A stretch of 64,000 nucleotides of DNA from Desulfurobacterium thermolithotrophum DSM 11699 (lineage in GTDB: Bacteria; Aquificota; Aquificia; Desulfurobacteriales; Desulfurobacteriaceae): the NCBI RefSeq assembly GCF_000191045.1, contig NC_015185.1, forward strand, positions 1,477,969 to 1,541,968. The letters are read 5' to 3'. The notes beneath the pieces were generated by a model that worked only from the letters and a program-made list of their open reading frames with translations, was not told where the DNA came from and did no database searches. The translations under genes and the position numbers were made by a program. Each line of letters begins with the position of its first letter. Positions within the stretch are counted from its first letter, which is position 1. Positions 9,245 through 16,245 of this stretch are shown piece after piece.

Positions 9245-10204
9245 CTAATTAAGAAAAAAGTTGAAAAAGTATCCAACAAAAATAATCGATACACCAACTA
9301 TAGATGCAAAAATTACTATGAGCCTTGTTTTCATAATCTGCTTAAGTATTAGAAATTCTGGAAACGAAAGTGCCGTTGTAGCCATCATAAATGCAAGAGC
9401 TGTCCCTATTGGAACTCCTTTATTAACAAGAGCCTGAATAACTGGCAAAATACCGGCTGAATTGGAATAAAGGGGAATTCCTAACAAAACTGCTAAAGGT
9501 ACGGACCAAATATTCCCTTTTTTCATTATATTTTCTATTAAACTTTCCGGTACATAACCGTGAATAAATCCTCCTATTGCTATAGCAACAAGAATGTATA
9601 ACCAAACTTTGCTTAGTATTTCCTTAACTGTACTCCACGCAAACTTTACTCTTTCATCAATAGATAAGGAACGTTCTTTCTCTTGGTGTTCTATTTTTAT
9701 CTCAAAAACGTAGTCTGCAATTAGAGAACGAGGATTTATAGTATCAATAAATATTCCAGCAATAACCGCAACTACTAAACCTAAAGTAATGTACAAAAGA
9801 GTAGCTTTCCATCCAAAGATTGCTAAAAGCAATCCTATAGCTATCTCGTTTACCATTGGTGAAGCTACCAAAAAACTAAAGGCTGATCCAATAGGTATTC
9901 CTGCTTCCACAAACCCAATAAACATTGGAACTGCAGAACAGGAACAAAAAGGAGTAAAAACACCAAGAAAAGCCGCAAGAGGATATGAAAAGGTTTTGTA
10001 CCTTGAGAGAATCCTTCTTGTTTTTTCAAGGGGAAAATAACTTCTTACAAAAGAAATCAAAAATATTATCACCACTAAAAGAGTAAAAATTTTCAACGTA
10101 TCGTAAATAAAAAAGTGTATAGCTTCAGTAAGACGCTCTCCAGCCTTTAAATTAAGTAGATTGTAAACAACCCAATTTGCCAATAACTCGTGAATCCTGA
10201 ACAT
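9245..10204 (-). CDS. ArsP/DUF318-type permease (UPF0718-like)
   Basis: An eight-span-type membrane protein of 319 residues. It has the duplicated core typical of this permease family: FTPFCSCSAVPMFIGFVEAGIP at about 83-104, with a CxC cysteine pair, and GIPLYSNSAGILPVIQALVNKGVP in the second half. Family members with experimental data export trivalent organoarsenicals, but many are uncharacterised. It starts three bases after the thioredoxin-like gene, and such permease/CxxC-thioredoxin pairs are recurrent in bacteria. A hydrophilic loop at about 165-190 separates the halves. The efflux role is family-based, the substrate is inference. Confidence 0.85.
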   Translation of the reverse strand: MFRIHELLANWVVYNLLNLKAGERLTEAIHFFIYDTLKIFTLLVVIIFLISFVRSYFPLEKTRRILSRYKTFSYPLAAFLGVFTPFCSCSAVPMFIGFVEAGIPIGSAFSFLVASPMVNEIAIGLLLAIFGWKATLLYITLGLVVAVIAGIFIDTINPRSLIADYVFEIKIEHQEKERSLSIDERVKFAWSTVKEILSKVWLYILVAIAIGGFIHGYVPESLIENIMKKGNIWSVPLAVLLGIPLYSNSAGILPVIQALVNKGVPIGTALAFMMATTALSFPEFLILKQIMKTRLIVIFASIVGVSIIFVGYFFNFFLN

Positions 10205-10207
10205 GAA

Positions 10208-10450
10208 TTATTCCTCAATAAGTTCTTTAAGCTGATCTAAGGTTGGTAGAGGTTTACCAGCATGCTTTACTTTTCCATCAACAACCAAAATTGGAGTTGT
10301 GAGAACACCACATTTTGCTACTTCTTTAAAATCAACAACTTTTTCCACCTTAGCATTAAGACCAAAGTTTTTTACTGCATCCTTAACTAGCTGAAAGAGA
10401 GCTTCACAGTTTGCACAGTTAACAGCGCTAATAACCTTAACTTCTTTCAT
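10208..10450 (-). CDS. Small thioredoxin-like redox-active disulfide protein
   Basis: An 80-residue protein of the redox-active disulfide protein 2 (glutaredoxin/thioredoxin-fold) type. It has an N-terminal beta strand, the CxxC site NCANCEAL and the cis-proline segment TTPILVVDGKV. The start is ATG 10450, preceded by AGGAGGAACT; the frame is open further upstream, but that extension falls inside the IS110 element. It heads the permease/efflux operon. Proteins of this type are usually encoded beside DUF318 permeases and may deliver or reduce the exported ligand (inference). The IS110 left end lies only about 10 bases upstream of its start. Confidence 0.85.
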   Translation of the reverse strand: MKEVKVISAVNCANCEALFQLVKDAVKNFGLNAKVEKVVDFKEVAKCGVLTTPILVVDGKVKHAGKPLPTLDQLKELIEE

Positions 10451-10463
10451 AGTTCCTCCTATG

Positions 10464-10479
10464 AAAGATGTCAACCCCC
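10464..10479. repeat. Left subterminal inverted repeat of the IS110 element
   Basis: AAAGATGTCAACCCCC on the plus strand. It matches the right-end copy (11768-11782, inverted) at every position except one extra A before the C run. The transposase stop codon lies inside this repeat. Confidence 0.65.
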
Positions 10480-11571
10480 AACACAGAGGTTGCATTTATT
10501 TTCAACAAAATCCATAAATTGCCTTCTCTCTCTCAAAACTGCGAACATTACTTTAACCAATTTCCTCGCCGCAGCTATCAGCGCTTTCTTCTTCTCTAAA
10601 CCTTTCTTAACTAACCCTTCGTAAAATCTTTTAACTGAATTGTCTAACTTGCTGTTCAATAACGCTCTCGTAGCCTGGATAATCTTGTTCCTCGTTCTGC
10701 TGTCCCCTTTCTTTGTTATCCTTCCATTTCTAACTTCGTCTCCACTGCTATTAACACGAGGAACAAGTCCAAAATAAGCCGCTACCTTGTCTCCGTTTTC
10801 AAACCTCTCTTCGTTACATACGGCAGATATAAAGGCTATAGCTACTATATCTCCTACTCCAGGTATGCTTTTTAGAAGTTCTACTTTTCCCTTAAGCTCC
10901 TCATCTTCTCCTATAAAACTCTTGATATCTTCTTCTGTCTCTCTTATCTTATCTGTTAAGTATTCTATTGTTTCTATTTGCCTCCATATCGTTTCTCGTA
11001 ATGACGGAGGCACTTTCTTCTTCGTTTCTTCCTTTATCCTTTCCATCCCTTTCTTCGTGGTGAGTTCTCTCTTGTTTGTCTTTATCCCATATTCAAGCAA
11101 TAGGCTATGAAGTCTGTTAATTACCCCTTTTCTCATATCTACAAAGCTATCTCTCTCTTTCATCTTTATCCTTAGCTCTTTTTCTTTTCTCGTCGGGACG
11201 TAAACTGTCGGAAGTAAGCCCATTTCATAGTAAATGGCTATCGTTTCTGCATCTATCCTGTCGTTTTTAGCACTGTTAACACCTTTTAGAATGTTCTTAA
11301 ATTTGTTAGTGTTAACGTAAGTTATTTCATCAACGCAGTTCCTTATCTCCTCCGTAAAAAATGTTACTCCTGTTAAGGTTTCTACCGCAACTTTTACTGA
11401 ATATCCTTTTTTCCTAAAAGTTGTTAGGTGATTTTTAAATTTCTCTAACTCTTCTGCTTCGTACTTCTTGGTATTAAGTATCCCTGTCAGACAATCTAAA
11501 TAAGCTGCTGTAAAGCTGTTTTTGTGGTAGTCCACTCCGACATACAGTGTTTTCTCTACCTTCTCCTTCAT
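10471..11571 (-). CDS. IS110-family transposase (DEDD recombinase)
   Basis: A 366-residue transposase. The RuvC-like DEDD acidic residues are visible in YVGVDYHKNSF, VAVETLTG and KNDRIDAETIA. The C-terminal Tnp20 domain has the helix-hairpin segment SIPGVGDIVAIAFIS and the conserved serine in RVNSSGDEVRNG. The start is ATG 11571, after GGGGGTAGAG. An upstream in-frame extension to 11778 is judged non-coding because it runs through strongly structured sequence. Modern work shows that IS110 recombinases are guided by an RNA encoded in the element's end; a candidate lies directly upstream. It looks intact, with no stop or frameshift. Confidence 0.93.
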   Translation of the reverse strand: MKEKVEKTLYVGVDYHKNSFTAAYLDCLTGILNTKKYEAEELEKFKNHLTTFRKKGYSVKVAVETLTGVTFFTEEIRNCVDEITYVNTNKFKNILKGVNSAKNDRIDAETIAIYYEMGLLPTVYVPTRKEKELRIKMKERDSFVDMRKGVINRLHSLLLEYGIKTNKRELTTKKGMERIKEETKKKVPPSLRETIWRQIETIEYLTDKIRETEEDIKSFIGEDEELKGKVELLKSIPGVGDIVAIAFISAVCNEERFENGDKVAAYFGLVPRVNSSGDEVRNGRITKKGDSRTRNKIIQATRALLNSKLDNSVKRFYEGLVKKGLEKKKALIAAARKLVKVMFAVLRERRQFMDFVENKCNLCVGG

Positions 11572-11575
11572 CTCT

Positions 11576-11773
11576 ACCCCCTGATATGTTTTGTGTTTTG
11601 CAACCTCTGCTTCGGAACTATTCCCATACTCCAATACGGCGCTTCCCGCCACTATAATTAGCCGGCAGGAGGCATCGGCTAATCTCCACGCACGGGGCTT
11701 ATTCCCCAGGGAAAAATCCAGCCTCCTGCCTTTAAAGGTTGCCTCTTTACTATAGTCCCGAATTTCAGGGGGT
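11576..11773 (-). ncRNA. Candidate IS110 bridge RNA / structured leader
   Basis: The non-coding end of the IS110 element upstream of its transposase holds several perfect inverted repeats: 11576-11584 with 11765-11773 (9 bp), 11600-11606 with 11736-11742 (7 bp), 11664-11673 with 11721-11730 (10 bp), and 11657-11664 with 11676-11683 (8 bp). The first two are nested and would close the whole RNA. The last two share bases, so they are alternatives or a loop interaction. The GC content is clearly above that of the surroundings. Position, size (about 200 nt) and structure fit a bridge RNA. The outer stem also covers the transposase ribosome-binding site. Function is inference. Confidence 0.6.
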
Positions 11774-11782
11774 GACATCTTT
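11768..11782. repeat. Right subterminal inverted repeat of the IS110 element
   Basis: The reverse complement reads AAAGATGTCACCCCC, matching the left copy at 10464-10479 apart from one missing A. It partly overlaps the outer stem of the structured leader. Confidence 0.65.
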
Positions 11783-11820
11783 TATATCATCTCCTCTAGC
11801 TCGGATTCTATGTACTTGCA

Positions 11821-11849
11821 AAATTAAAACATATATATTATTTTGTCAA
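11821..11849 (-). promoter_or_regulatory. Strong sigma-70-type promoter reading leftward
   Basis: On the minus strand, TTGACA (11849-11844) is separated by exactly 17 bases from TAATTT (11826-11821). It points into the IS110 element and beyond it to the thioredoxin/permease/efflux operon, which it probably drove before the insertion. It lies in the divergent gap before the plus-strand operon containing an ArsR gene; the AT-rich spacer could hold an operator, but I see no convincing palindrome. Confidence 0.6.
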
Positions 11850-11900
11850 TAATCAAAACGTTGTTCTTCGTAAAGAAAGAGTAAAGAAAGGGAGGTAGAA

Positions 11901-12641
11901 ATGATTGGCGAAAGTTATTTGGAAATAGGGTTAGTCTCTTTTATCACTTCATTTATCTTTGGGCTTGGGGGACTTGGTTCAGCAGTTGCTCTCATTCCGA
12001 TTTTAGTGTTTCTAGGAATTCCTTTTTCTATCGCAAGACCTACTGGACTTTTTACAAACTTTGTTTCTACTTTCTCTGCAACACTTCATAATCTTAAAAA
12101 AGGAGTAGTAGATTTTAAACTTGCCCTTCCAATAGCTATTACAGCCATACTTGCTGCACCACTTGGTGCTTATTTTTCTCACTTTGTTTCAGAGAAAGTA
12201 GTTGGAATAGCCTTTACTCTCTTTCTCTTTTTTGCAGGAACAATGATTTACATACCAAAAAAGGAGCTCTTTAAAGAAAAGTCATCTATTACTCTGCCAG
12301 TTCTTACAGGCTTAGTTGCAGGATTTACCTCTGGATTCTTAGGAGTTGGAGGTGGTGGTTTAATATCTCCTATTCTTATAGTTGCAGGATTTAACCCCAA
12401 GAAGATAGCAACTGTTACTGCTTTTGCAGTTTCTCTTTCATCATTTACAGGTTTTCTGACTTACTTGAAAATGGGAAGCGTTGATTGGAGTATAACTTTA
12501 TTAGCAGCATTTCCTGCCGGTATTGCAGGTTACTTAGCAGCCTTTATTGGACATAAATATCTTAAACCTCAACATCTAAAGAAAATACTTGGAGTGATAT
12601 TTTTCCTCCTTGGAATAAAGTTTTTAATGAAGCTTATTTAA
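11901..12641 (+). CDS. TauE/SafE-family membrane exporter
   Basis: A 246-residue integral membrane protein with about eight spans. It has the internally duplicated, glycine-rich repeats of the TauE/SafE (DUF81) family: FIFGLGGLGSAVALIPILVFLG in the first half and GFTSGFLGVGGGGLISPILIVAG in the second. Members export or import small sulfur-containing anions such as sulfite or sulfoacetate. The ATG at 11901 follows GGGAGGTAGAA. It heads a plus-strand operon with rhodanese and ArsR genes, which supports a role in sulfur-compound handling (inference). Confidence 0.88.
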   Translation: MIGESYLEIGLVSFITSFIFGLGGLGSAVALIPILVFLGIPFSIARPTGLFTNFVSTFSATLHNLKKGVVDFKLALPIAITAILAAPLGAYFSHFVSEKVVGIAFTLFLFFAGTMIYIPKKELFKEKSSITLPVLTGLVAGFTSGFLGVGGGGLISPILIVAGFNPKKIATVTAFAVSLSSFTGFLTYLKMGSVDWSITLLAAFPAGIAGYLAAFIGHKYLKPQHLKKILGVIFFLLGIKFLMKLI

Positions 12642-12665
12642 TACACTAATTTTAAGGAGGTCGTC

Positions 12666-13049
12666 ATGCTGAAAGAAAAAATCATGAAGATGGACATTGA
12701 ATTTCTAGCTTCAGGAGGACACAAGATAGGAGTCGATAAGTTCATAGAACTGTGGAAAAGTGGCAAAGCTATAATGCTTGATGTCAGATTTAAAGAAGAA
12801 GTTAATCTTTGTAGCTTTAACTTTGGAATTAATATTCCCCTTGACCAACTTCCTCAAAACCTTGACAAAATTCCAAAAGATAAACTTGTTGCAACTTTTT
12901 GTCCTGAAAAAATAAGAGCAACTTTAGCCTATGCTTATCTTATAAGCGAAGGCTTTGAGAATGTTAAAATTCTCGCTACTAGTGCTGCAGACCTTGCAGA
13001 TAAAATTAGACCCGGACTTATTAGAAAGTTAAAGGAATCTGATAGATGA
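12666..13049 (+). CDS. Rhodanese-like sulfurtransferase domain protein
   Basis: A 127-residue single-domain rhodanese. Visible family elements are the N-terminal LDVRFKEEV (the usual DxR), IPLDQLPQNLDKIPKDK, and an active-site loop with the cysteine in FCPEKIRA at about residue 79. The loop sequence differs from the usual CxxGxR, so substrate use may differ. The start ATG follows AAGGAGGTCGTC. It overlaps the ArsR gene as ATGA. Beside a TauE-like exporter and an ArsR regulator it probably handles sulfane sulfur or sulfite (inference). Confidence 0.8.
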   Translation: MLKEKIMKMDIEFLASGGHKIGVDKFIELWKSGKAIMLDVRFKEEVNLCSFNFGINIPLDQLPQNLDKIPKDKLVATFCPEKIRATLAYAYLISEGFENVKILATSAADLADKIRPGLIRKLKESDR

Positions 13050-13405
13050 AAAAATTTGCGGAAGTTCTTAAAACACTTGGTGAAGAAAACCGTCTAAGAA
13101 TCTTTAAACTCCTTCAAGAAAGACCTGCCTATGTCTGTGAAATAGCAGCAGTTCTTGGCCTTTCTATGGGAACAGTATCATCCCATCTTTCAAGGCTTAA
13201 ATACCTTGGAATAGTAAAGGATGAAAAAGAAGGCATTAAAATTAAGTATTCTTTATTAGAACCTACTGAGCCTGAGATAAAAGCCTTTATTCGGTTTTTA
13301 AAAGAAATTGGTGAAGATTGGGAAACTATCAAGAAAGATAGAGAAAGTCTTAAGAGAGTAAAGCCAGAAGATGTTTGTAAAAAACTTAAAACAGAACAGT
13401 TTTAG
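13046..13405 (+). CDS. ArsR/SmtB-family transcriptional regulator
   Basis: A 119-residue winged-helix repressor: LGEENRLRIFKLLQERPAYVCEIAAVLGLSMGTVSSHLSRLKYLGIVKDEKEGIKIKYSL shows the helix-turn-helix and wing in the standard order. A cysteine in YVCEIA sits where metal- or persulfide-sensing members carry theirs, and a second cysteine (DVCKKL) lies near the C-terminus, so a two-thiol sensor is possible. It overlaps the rhodanese gene by four bases. Likely targets are its own operon and the divergent promoter at 11821-11849. The ligand is unknown. Confidence 0.9.
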   Translation: MKKFAEVLKTLGEENRLRIFKLLQERPAYVCEIAAVLGLSMGTVSSHLSRLKYLGIVKDEKEGIKIKYSLLEPTEPEIKAFIRFLKEIGEDWETIKKDRESLKRVKPEDVCKKLKTEQF

Positions 13406-13430
13406 AAATTCAGCTTAAGGAGTGTCCATT

Positions 13431-14100
13431 ATGAAGAATTTACTTCCTGCAAAAGTTATCAGAGAAATTCTCATAGGTAATGATGATTTTGTAAATTCAA
13501 AGGGAAAGGAGTTTTTTGAAGAACATATTGAAACTCAAAATCCTGTTGTAACTCTTTTAACATGTTCAGATGCAAGAGTTCAACCAAAGATTTTTTTTTG
13601 AGGATATGATTGATAAAGTTTTTGTAGTTAGAAATATTGGAAATCAAATTGAGAATTCCAAAGGTTCTGTTGATTATGGCATTTTTTACTTGAAGACTCC
13701 TGTTCTTTTTATTCTTGGCCATGTTAATTGTGGAGCTATTGGTACATTTTTAAAAGGTTATGAAAAAGAATTAGAAAGTATAAGAAATGAACTAGACCAT
13801 TTACATATTCCCCTATCAAAAGTAAATAAGTCAGAATCTTTTTTAAAAACGTGGCTTGAGGGAGTTGAAAAAAACGTTAATTGGCAAGTTCAGATAGCTC
13901 TTGAACGTTATAAAAACTACGTAGAAGATGGTAGGTTGGTTGTAGTTGGTGGAATTTACGATTTTGCAAATACTTACGGAAAAGGCTACGGCAGAGTTGT
14001 AATCATAAATATCAATGGTGAAACTGATAGCAAGAAAATACAGGAAAGTGAAGCTTTAAGGTTAATTCCAAATGATTTAAGGAAAAAAATAGTAATTTAA
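13431..14100 (+). pseudogene. Beta-class carbonic anhydrase, frameshifted at a T9 run
   Basis: Beta-carbonic anhydrase interconverts CO2 and bicarbonate at a zinc site. The first frame (ATG 13431, after TTAAGGAG) encodes MKNLLPAKVIREIL through the zinc-ligand and dyad motif CSDAR. It then stops at TGA 13599-13601, immediately after nine T residues (13591-13599). Skipping one T restores the frame: FFEDMIDKVFVVRNIGN, then FILGHVNCGAIG with the zinc His and Cys. All zinc ligands are present across the two parts, giving about 222 residues. The lesion may be a sequencing error, a true mutation, or tolerated by slippage on the homopolymer. Confidence 0.85.
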
Positions 14101-14101
14101 A

Positions 14102-14121
14102 AGGGCTCCAATAGGAGCCCT
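14102..14121. terminator. Bidirectional intrinsic terminator
   Basis: A perfect 8-bp stem AGGGCTCC / GGAGCCCT with an AATA loop separates the convergent carbonic anhydrase and mtnP genes. The T tract is better on the minus-strand side (TTTAAATT) than on the plus side. Confidence 0.75.
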
Positions 14122-14125
14122 AAGA

Positions 14126-14980
14126 TTAAACCCTATCTTTGATTATTAGTTCAAGTCTTTTTCTAATTTCATCTGTAATGTATTCAGGTTTAGTCTGTAT
14201 AGCGCCAACAAGTGCCGTTCTTGCTGGAGAATTCTCAAGGTCTTCAGGTTTAAGAGTTTCTATAACTCTTTTTAGCATCTTTTTAGCATTTTCTATGTTT
14301 TTAGCCATTGTTGCAAGGACTTTTTCAACACTAACCTCTTCTCCCTCTTTCCAGACATCATAATCTGTTGCCAGAGCCACTGCTGAGTATGGAATTTCAG
14401 CTTCTCTTGCAAGCTTAGCTTCTGGAATGTTTGTCATTCCAATTACATCAACTCCCCAGCTTCTATAAATTTTGGACTCAGCTTTTGTAGAAAACTGAGG
14501 CCCTTCTATGCATATGTAAGTTCCTTCTCTATGAACAGGAATTCCTTCTTCTTTGCAGGCGTTGTAAATGATTTCGTTTAAAAGCTCGCAGGTAGGTTTA
14601 TCAAATGCAACATGAGCAACAATTCCGTTTCCAAAGAAGGTTGAAGGTCTGTTCTTTGTCCTGTCAAAATATTGAGTAACAATTACAAAGTCTCCAGGTC
14701 TTATTTCCTCTTTCATAGAACCAACAGCACTAACAGAAATTATGCAGTCAACTCCAAGCATTTTAAAACCGTAAATGTTTGCTCTATAAGGAACTTCGGA
14801 CGGAAGGTAAACGTGTCCTCTACCGTGTCTTGGAAGAAAGTAGACATCTTTTCCTGCAAGCTTACCGTGAATGTAATTATCAGAAGGTCTTCCAAATGGT
14901 GTTTCAAGAGAAATCTCTTCAACATTTGTAAGCCCTTCAATGTTGTAAAGTCCACTTCCTCCAATAACTCCTATTTTCAT
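14126..14980 (-). CDS. mtnP: S-methyl-5'-thioadenosine phosphorylase
   Basis: Phosphorolysis of methylthioadenosine to adenine and methylthioribose 1-phosphate, part of methionine salvage. The 284-residue product has the PNP/MTAP family features: IGVIGGSGLYNIEG for phosphate binding, PRHGRGH, EGPQFSTKAES, and the base-binding MTNIPEAKLAREAEIPYSAVALATDYD. The presence of N and D in this segment supports methylthioadenosine over inosine as substrate. It overlaps the preceding small gene by four bases. Confidence 0.93.
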   Translation of the reverse strand: MKIGVIGGSGLYNIEGLTNVEEISLETPFGRPSDNYIHGKLAGKDVYFLPRHGRGHVYLPSEVPYRANIYGFKMLGVDCIISVSAVGSMKEEIRPGDFVIVTQYFDRTKNRPSTFFGNGIVAHVAFDKPTCELLNEIIYNACKEEGIPVHREGTYICIEGPQFSTKAESKIYRSWGVDVIGMTNIPEAKLAREAEIPYSAVALATDYDVWKEGEEVSVEKVLATMAKNIENAKKMLKRVIETLKPEDLENSPARTALVGAIQTKPEYITDEIRKRLELIIKDRV

Positions 14981-15285
14981 TCTCTTCCCCCGTCCTCTGT
15001 CTTCTTCTCTTCAACTCCTTTAACTCTTACTATTGTTCCCATTCCCCAAACATTAACAACCATTTCTCCGTCTTCATCAGCAGCATGTGTAATCTGTATA
15101 GTAATATTTTTAACACCGTTAGCTTCTAATTGTTCAGCTTGCTGTTCAAGCATTGAAACAACTCTCATTACAGGATCAATTGGGAGCTCTCCATTAAACC
15201 AAGTCTTCATCTTCTGCTGAGCAAAAGCATAAGCAATGTTTACAATTTCGTGCTCGTGTGGAATTTCTCCGAATGAAAGAATCAT
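14977..15285 (-). CDS. Conserved hypothetical protein, faintly YbjQ-like
   Basis: A 102-residue soluble protein encoded directly upstream of mtnP and overlapping it by four bases. The ATG follows CAAGGAGGAGAAC. The first half is helical (HEHEIVNIAYAFAQQKMKTWF). The second half, LEQQAEQLEANGVKNITIQITHAADEDGEMVVNVWGMGTIVRV, has the helix-strand-strand-strand pattern and glycine placement of YbjQ/PF01906 proteins, but the likeness is weak. I cannot name a function. Coupling to mtnP suggests a shared condition rather than a shared reaction. Confidence 0.7.
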   Translation of the reverse strand: MILSFGEIPHEHEIVNIAYAFAQQKMKTWFNGELPIDPVMRVVSMLEQQAEQLEANGVKNITIQITHAADEDGEMVVNVWGMGTIVRVKGVEEKKTEDGGRE

Positions 15286-15324
15286 GTTCTCCTCCTTGAA
15301 TTGAAAAGTTTTTCTAGAGAAAAA

Positions 15325-15352
15325 ATTATATCAGTATTAATTTTCTCTTAAA
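15325..15352 (-). promoter_or_regulatory. Possible promoter for the small gene and mtnP
   Basis: On the minus strand TATAAT (15330-15325) is preceded, 16 bases upstream, by the poor -35 match TTTAAG (15352-15347). It sits at the end of pyrD and reads into the gene at 15285. The -10 is perfect, the -35 is weak. Confidence 0.4.
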
Positions 15353-16245
15353 TCTCCCACAAGCTCAGAAATATGAGAGTAACCCATTTCTTTTAGATAG
15401 TCTTCTAATCCTTTTACTATTTCTTCAACTGCTTTTGGATTAAAGAAGTTGGCAGTTCCTACTTGAATAGCAGAAGCACCAGCAAGGAAAAATTCAACTG
15501 CATCTTCCCAAGTGGAAATCCCTCCTATTCCAATAACGGGAATCTTTACGGCCTTTGATACCTGATAGACCATTCTAACTGCTACAGGTTTGATTGCAGG
15601 ACCTGAAAGACCTCCAAATTTATTCTTTATCCTTGGCTTTCTCTTGTAAATGTCTATTGCCATTCCAAGAAGTGTATTGATAGCTGAAAGGGCATCAGCT
15701 CCAGCACTCTCTACAGACTTTGCAATTTCTACTATATCTGTAACGTTCGGTGAAAGTTTCACTATTACAGGCTTGTCAGTACTCTTCTTTACTGCTTCTG
15801 TAAGCTTTGCAGCTTCAACAGGGTCAACACCAAAGGCAAGTCCACCCTTTTTAACGTTTGGACATGAAATATTTAGCTCTACAGCATCTACTCCAGGAGC
15901 ACCTTTTAGCTCTTTTGCAACAGCCATATACTCTTCAATTGTTGAGCCGTAAATGTTTGCAATCACTTTTGTTTTATACTTTTGGACCTCCGGAACAATT
16001 TTCTCAATAAAATACTTAACTCCTGGATTTTGAAGACCTATTGCATTAAGCATTCCACAGGGAGTTTCCCAAATTCTTGGAGGTTCGTTTCCCTCCCTCG
16101 GGTTTATAGAGAGTCCTTTCACGCAAACTGCTCCAACTTTATTTAGATCAACGAAAGAAGCATACTCAAGTCCAAAACCAAACGTCCCAGACGCTGTCCA
16201 AACAGGATTTTCAAATTCCACTCCAAATAATTTTACCTTTAACAT
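15337..16245 (-). CDS. pyrD: Dihydroorotate dehydrogenase, class 1B catalytic subunit
   Basis: PyrD oxidises dihydroorotate to orotate, the step before PyrE. The 302-residue TIM barrel has ASGTFGFG, the active-site cysteine in ELNISCPNVKKGG, and FMN-binding VIGIGGIS and GASAIQVGT. A cysteine base and this length mark class 1, and class 1B enzymes normally need the PyrK flavin/Fe-S subunit, which is not in this window. The start is ATG 16245, overlapping the rlmD stop as TGATG; a GTG one codon upstream is possible. Confidence 0.93.
   Translation of the reverse strand: MLKVKLFGVEFENPVWTASGTFGFGLEYASFVDLNKVGAVCVKGLSINPREGNEPPRIWETPCGMLNAIGLQNPGVKYFIEKIVPEVQKYKTKVIANIYGSTIEEYMAVAKELKGAPGVDAVELNISCPNVKKGGLAFGVDPVEAAKLTEAVKKSTDKPVIVKLSPNVTDIVEIAKSVESAGADALSAINTLLGMAIDIYKRKPRIKNKFGGLSGPAIKPVAVRMVYQVSKAVKIPVIGIGGISTWEDAVEFFLAGASAIQVGTANFFNPKAVEEIVKGLEDYLKEMGYSHISELVGDLREN

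Larger units (their letters stand above)
10461..11795 (-). mobile_element. IS110-family insertion sequence
   Basis: The element comprises a DEDD transposase gene plus about 200 bases of structured non-coding leader. Imperfect inverted repeats lie near the ends: AAAGATGTCAACCCCC at 10464-10479 and the same sequence lacking one A, inverted, at 11768-11782. CTCCT occurs at 10456-10460 and again at 11791-11795, so one of these copies probably marks the junction, and the boundaries are approximate. Removing 10461-11795 would restore a continuous leader joining the promoter at 11821-11849 to the thioredoxin-like gene. IS110 elements do not make classical target duplications, so exact ends need an empty-site comparison. 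Confidence 0.85.

Noticed and set aside
11572-11778. N-terminal extension of the IS110 transposase to the next in-frame ATG
   Set aside because: The region consists of strong inverted repeats with no transposase homology. ATG 11571 has its own GGGGGT ribosome-binding site.
13599-13601. TGA in the carbonic anhydrase considered as a second selenocysteine codon
   Set aside because: The homologous continuation is in a different frame (after a T run), and no SECIS-like hairpin follows. A frameshift explains the data better.
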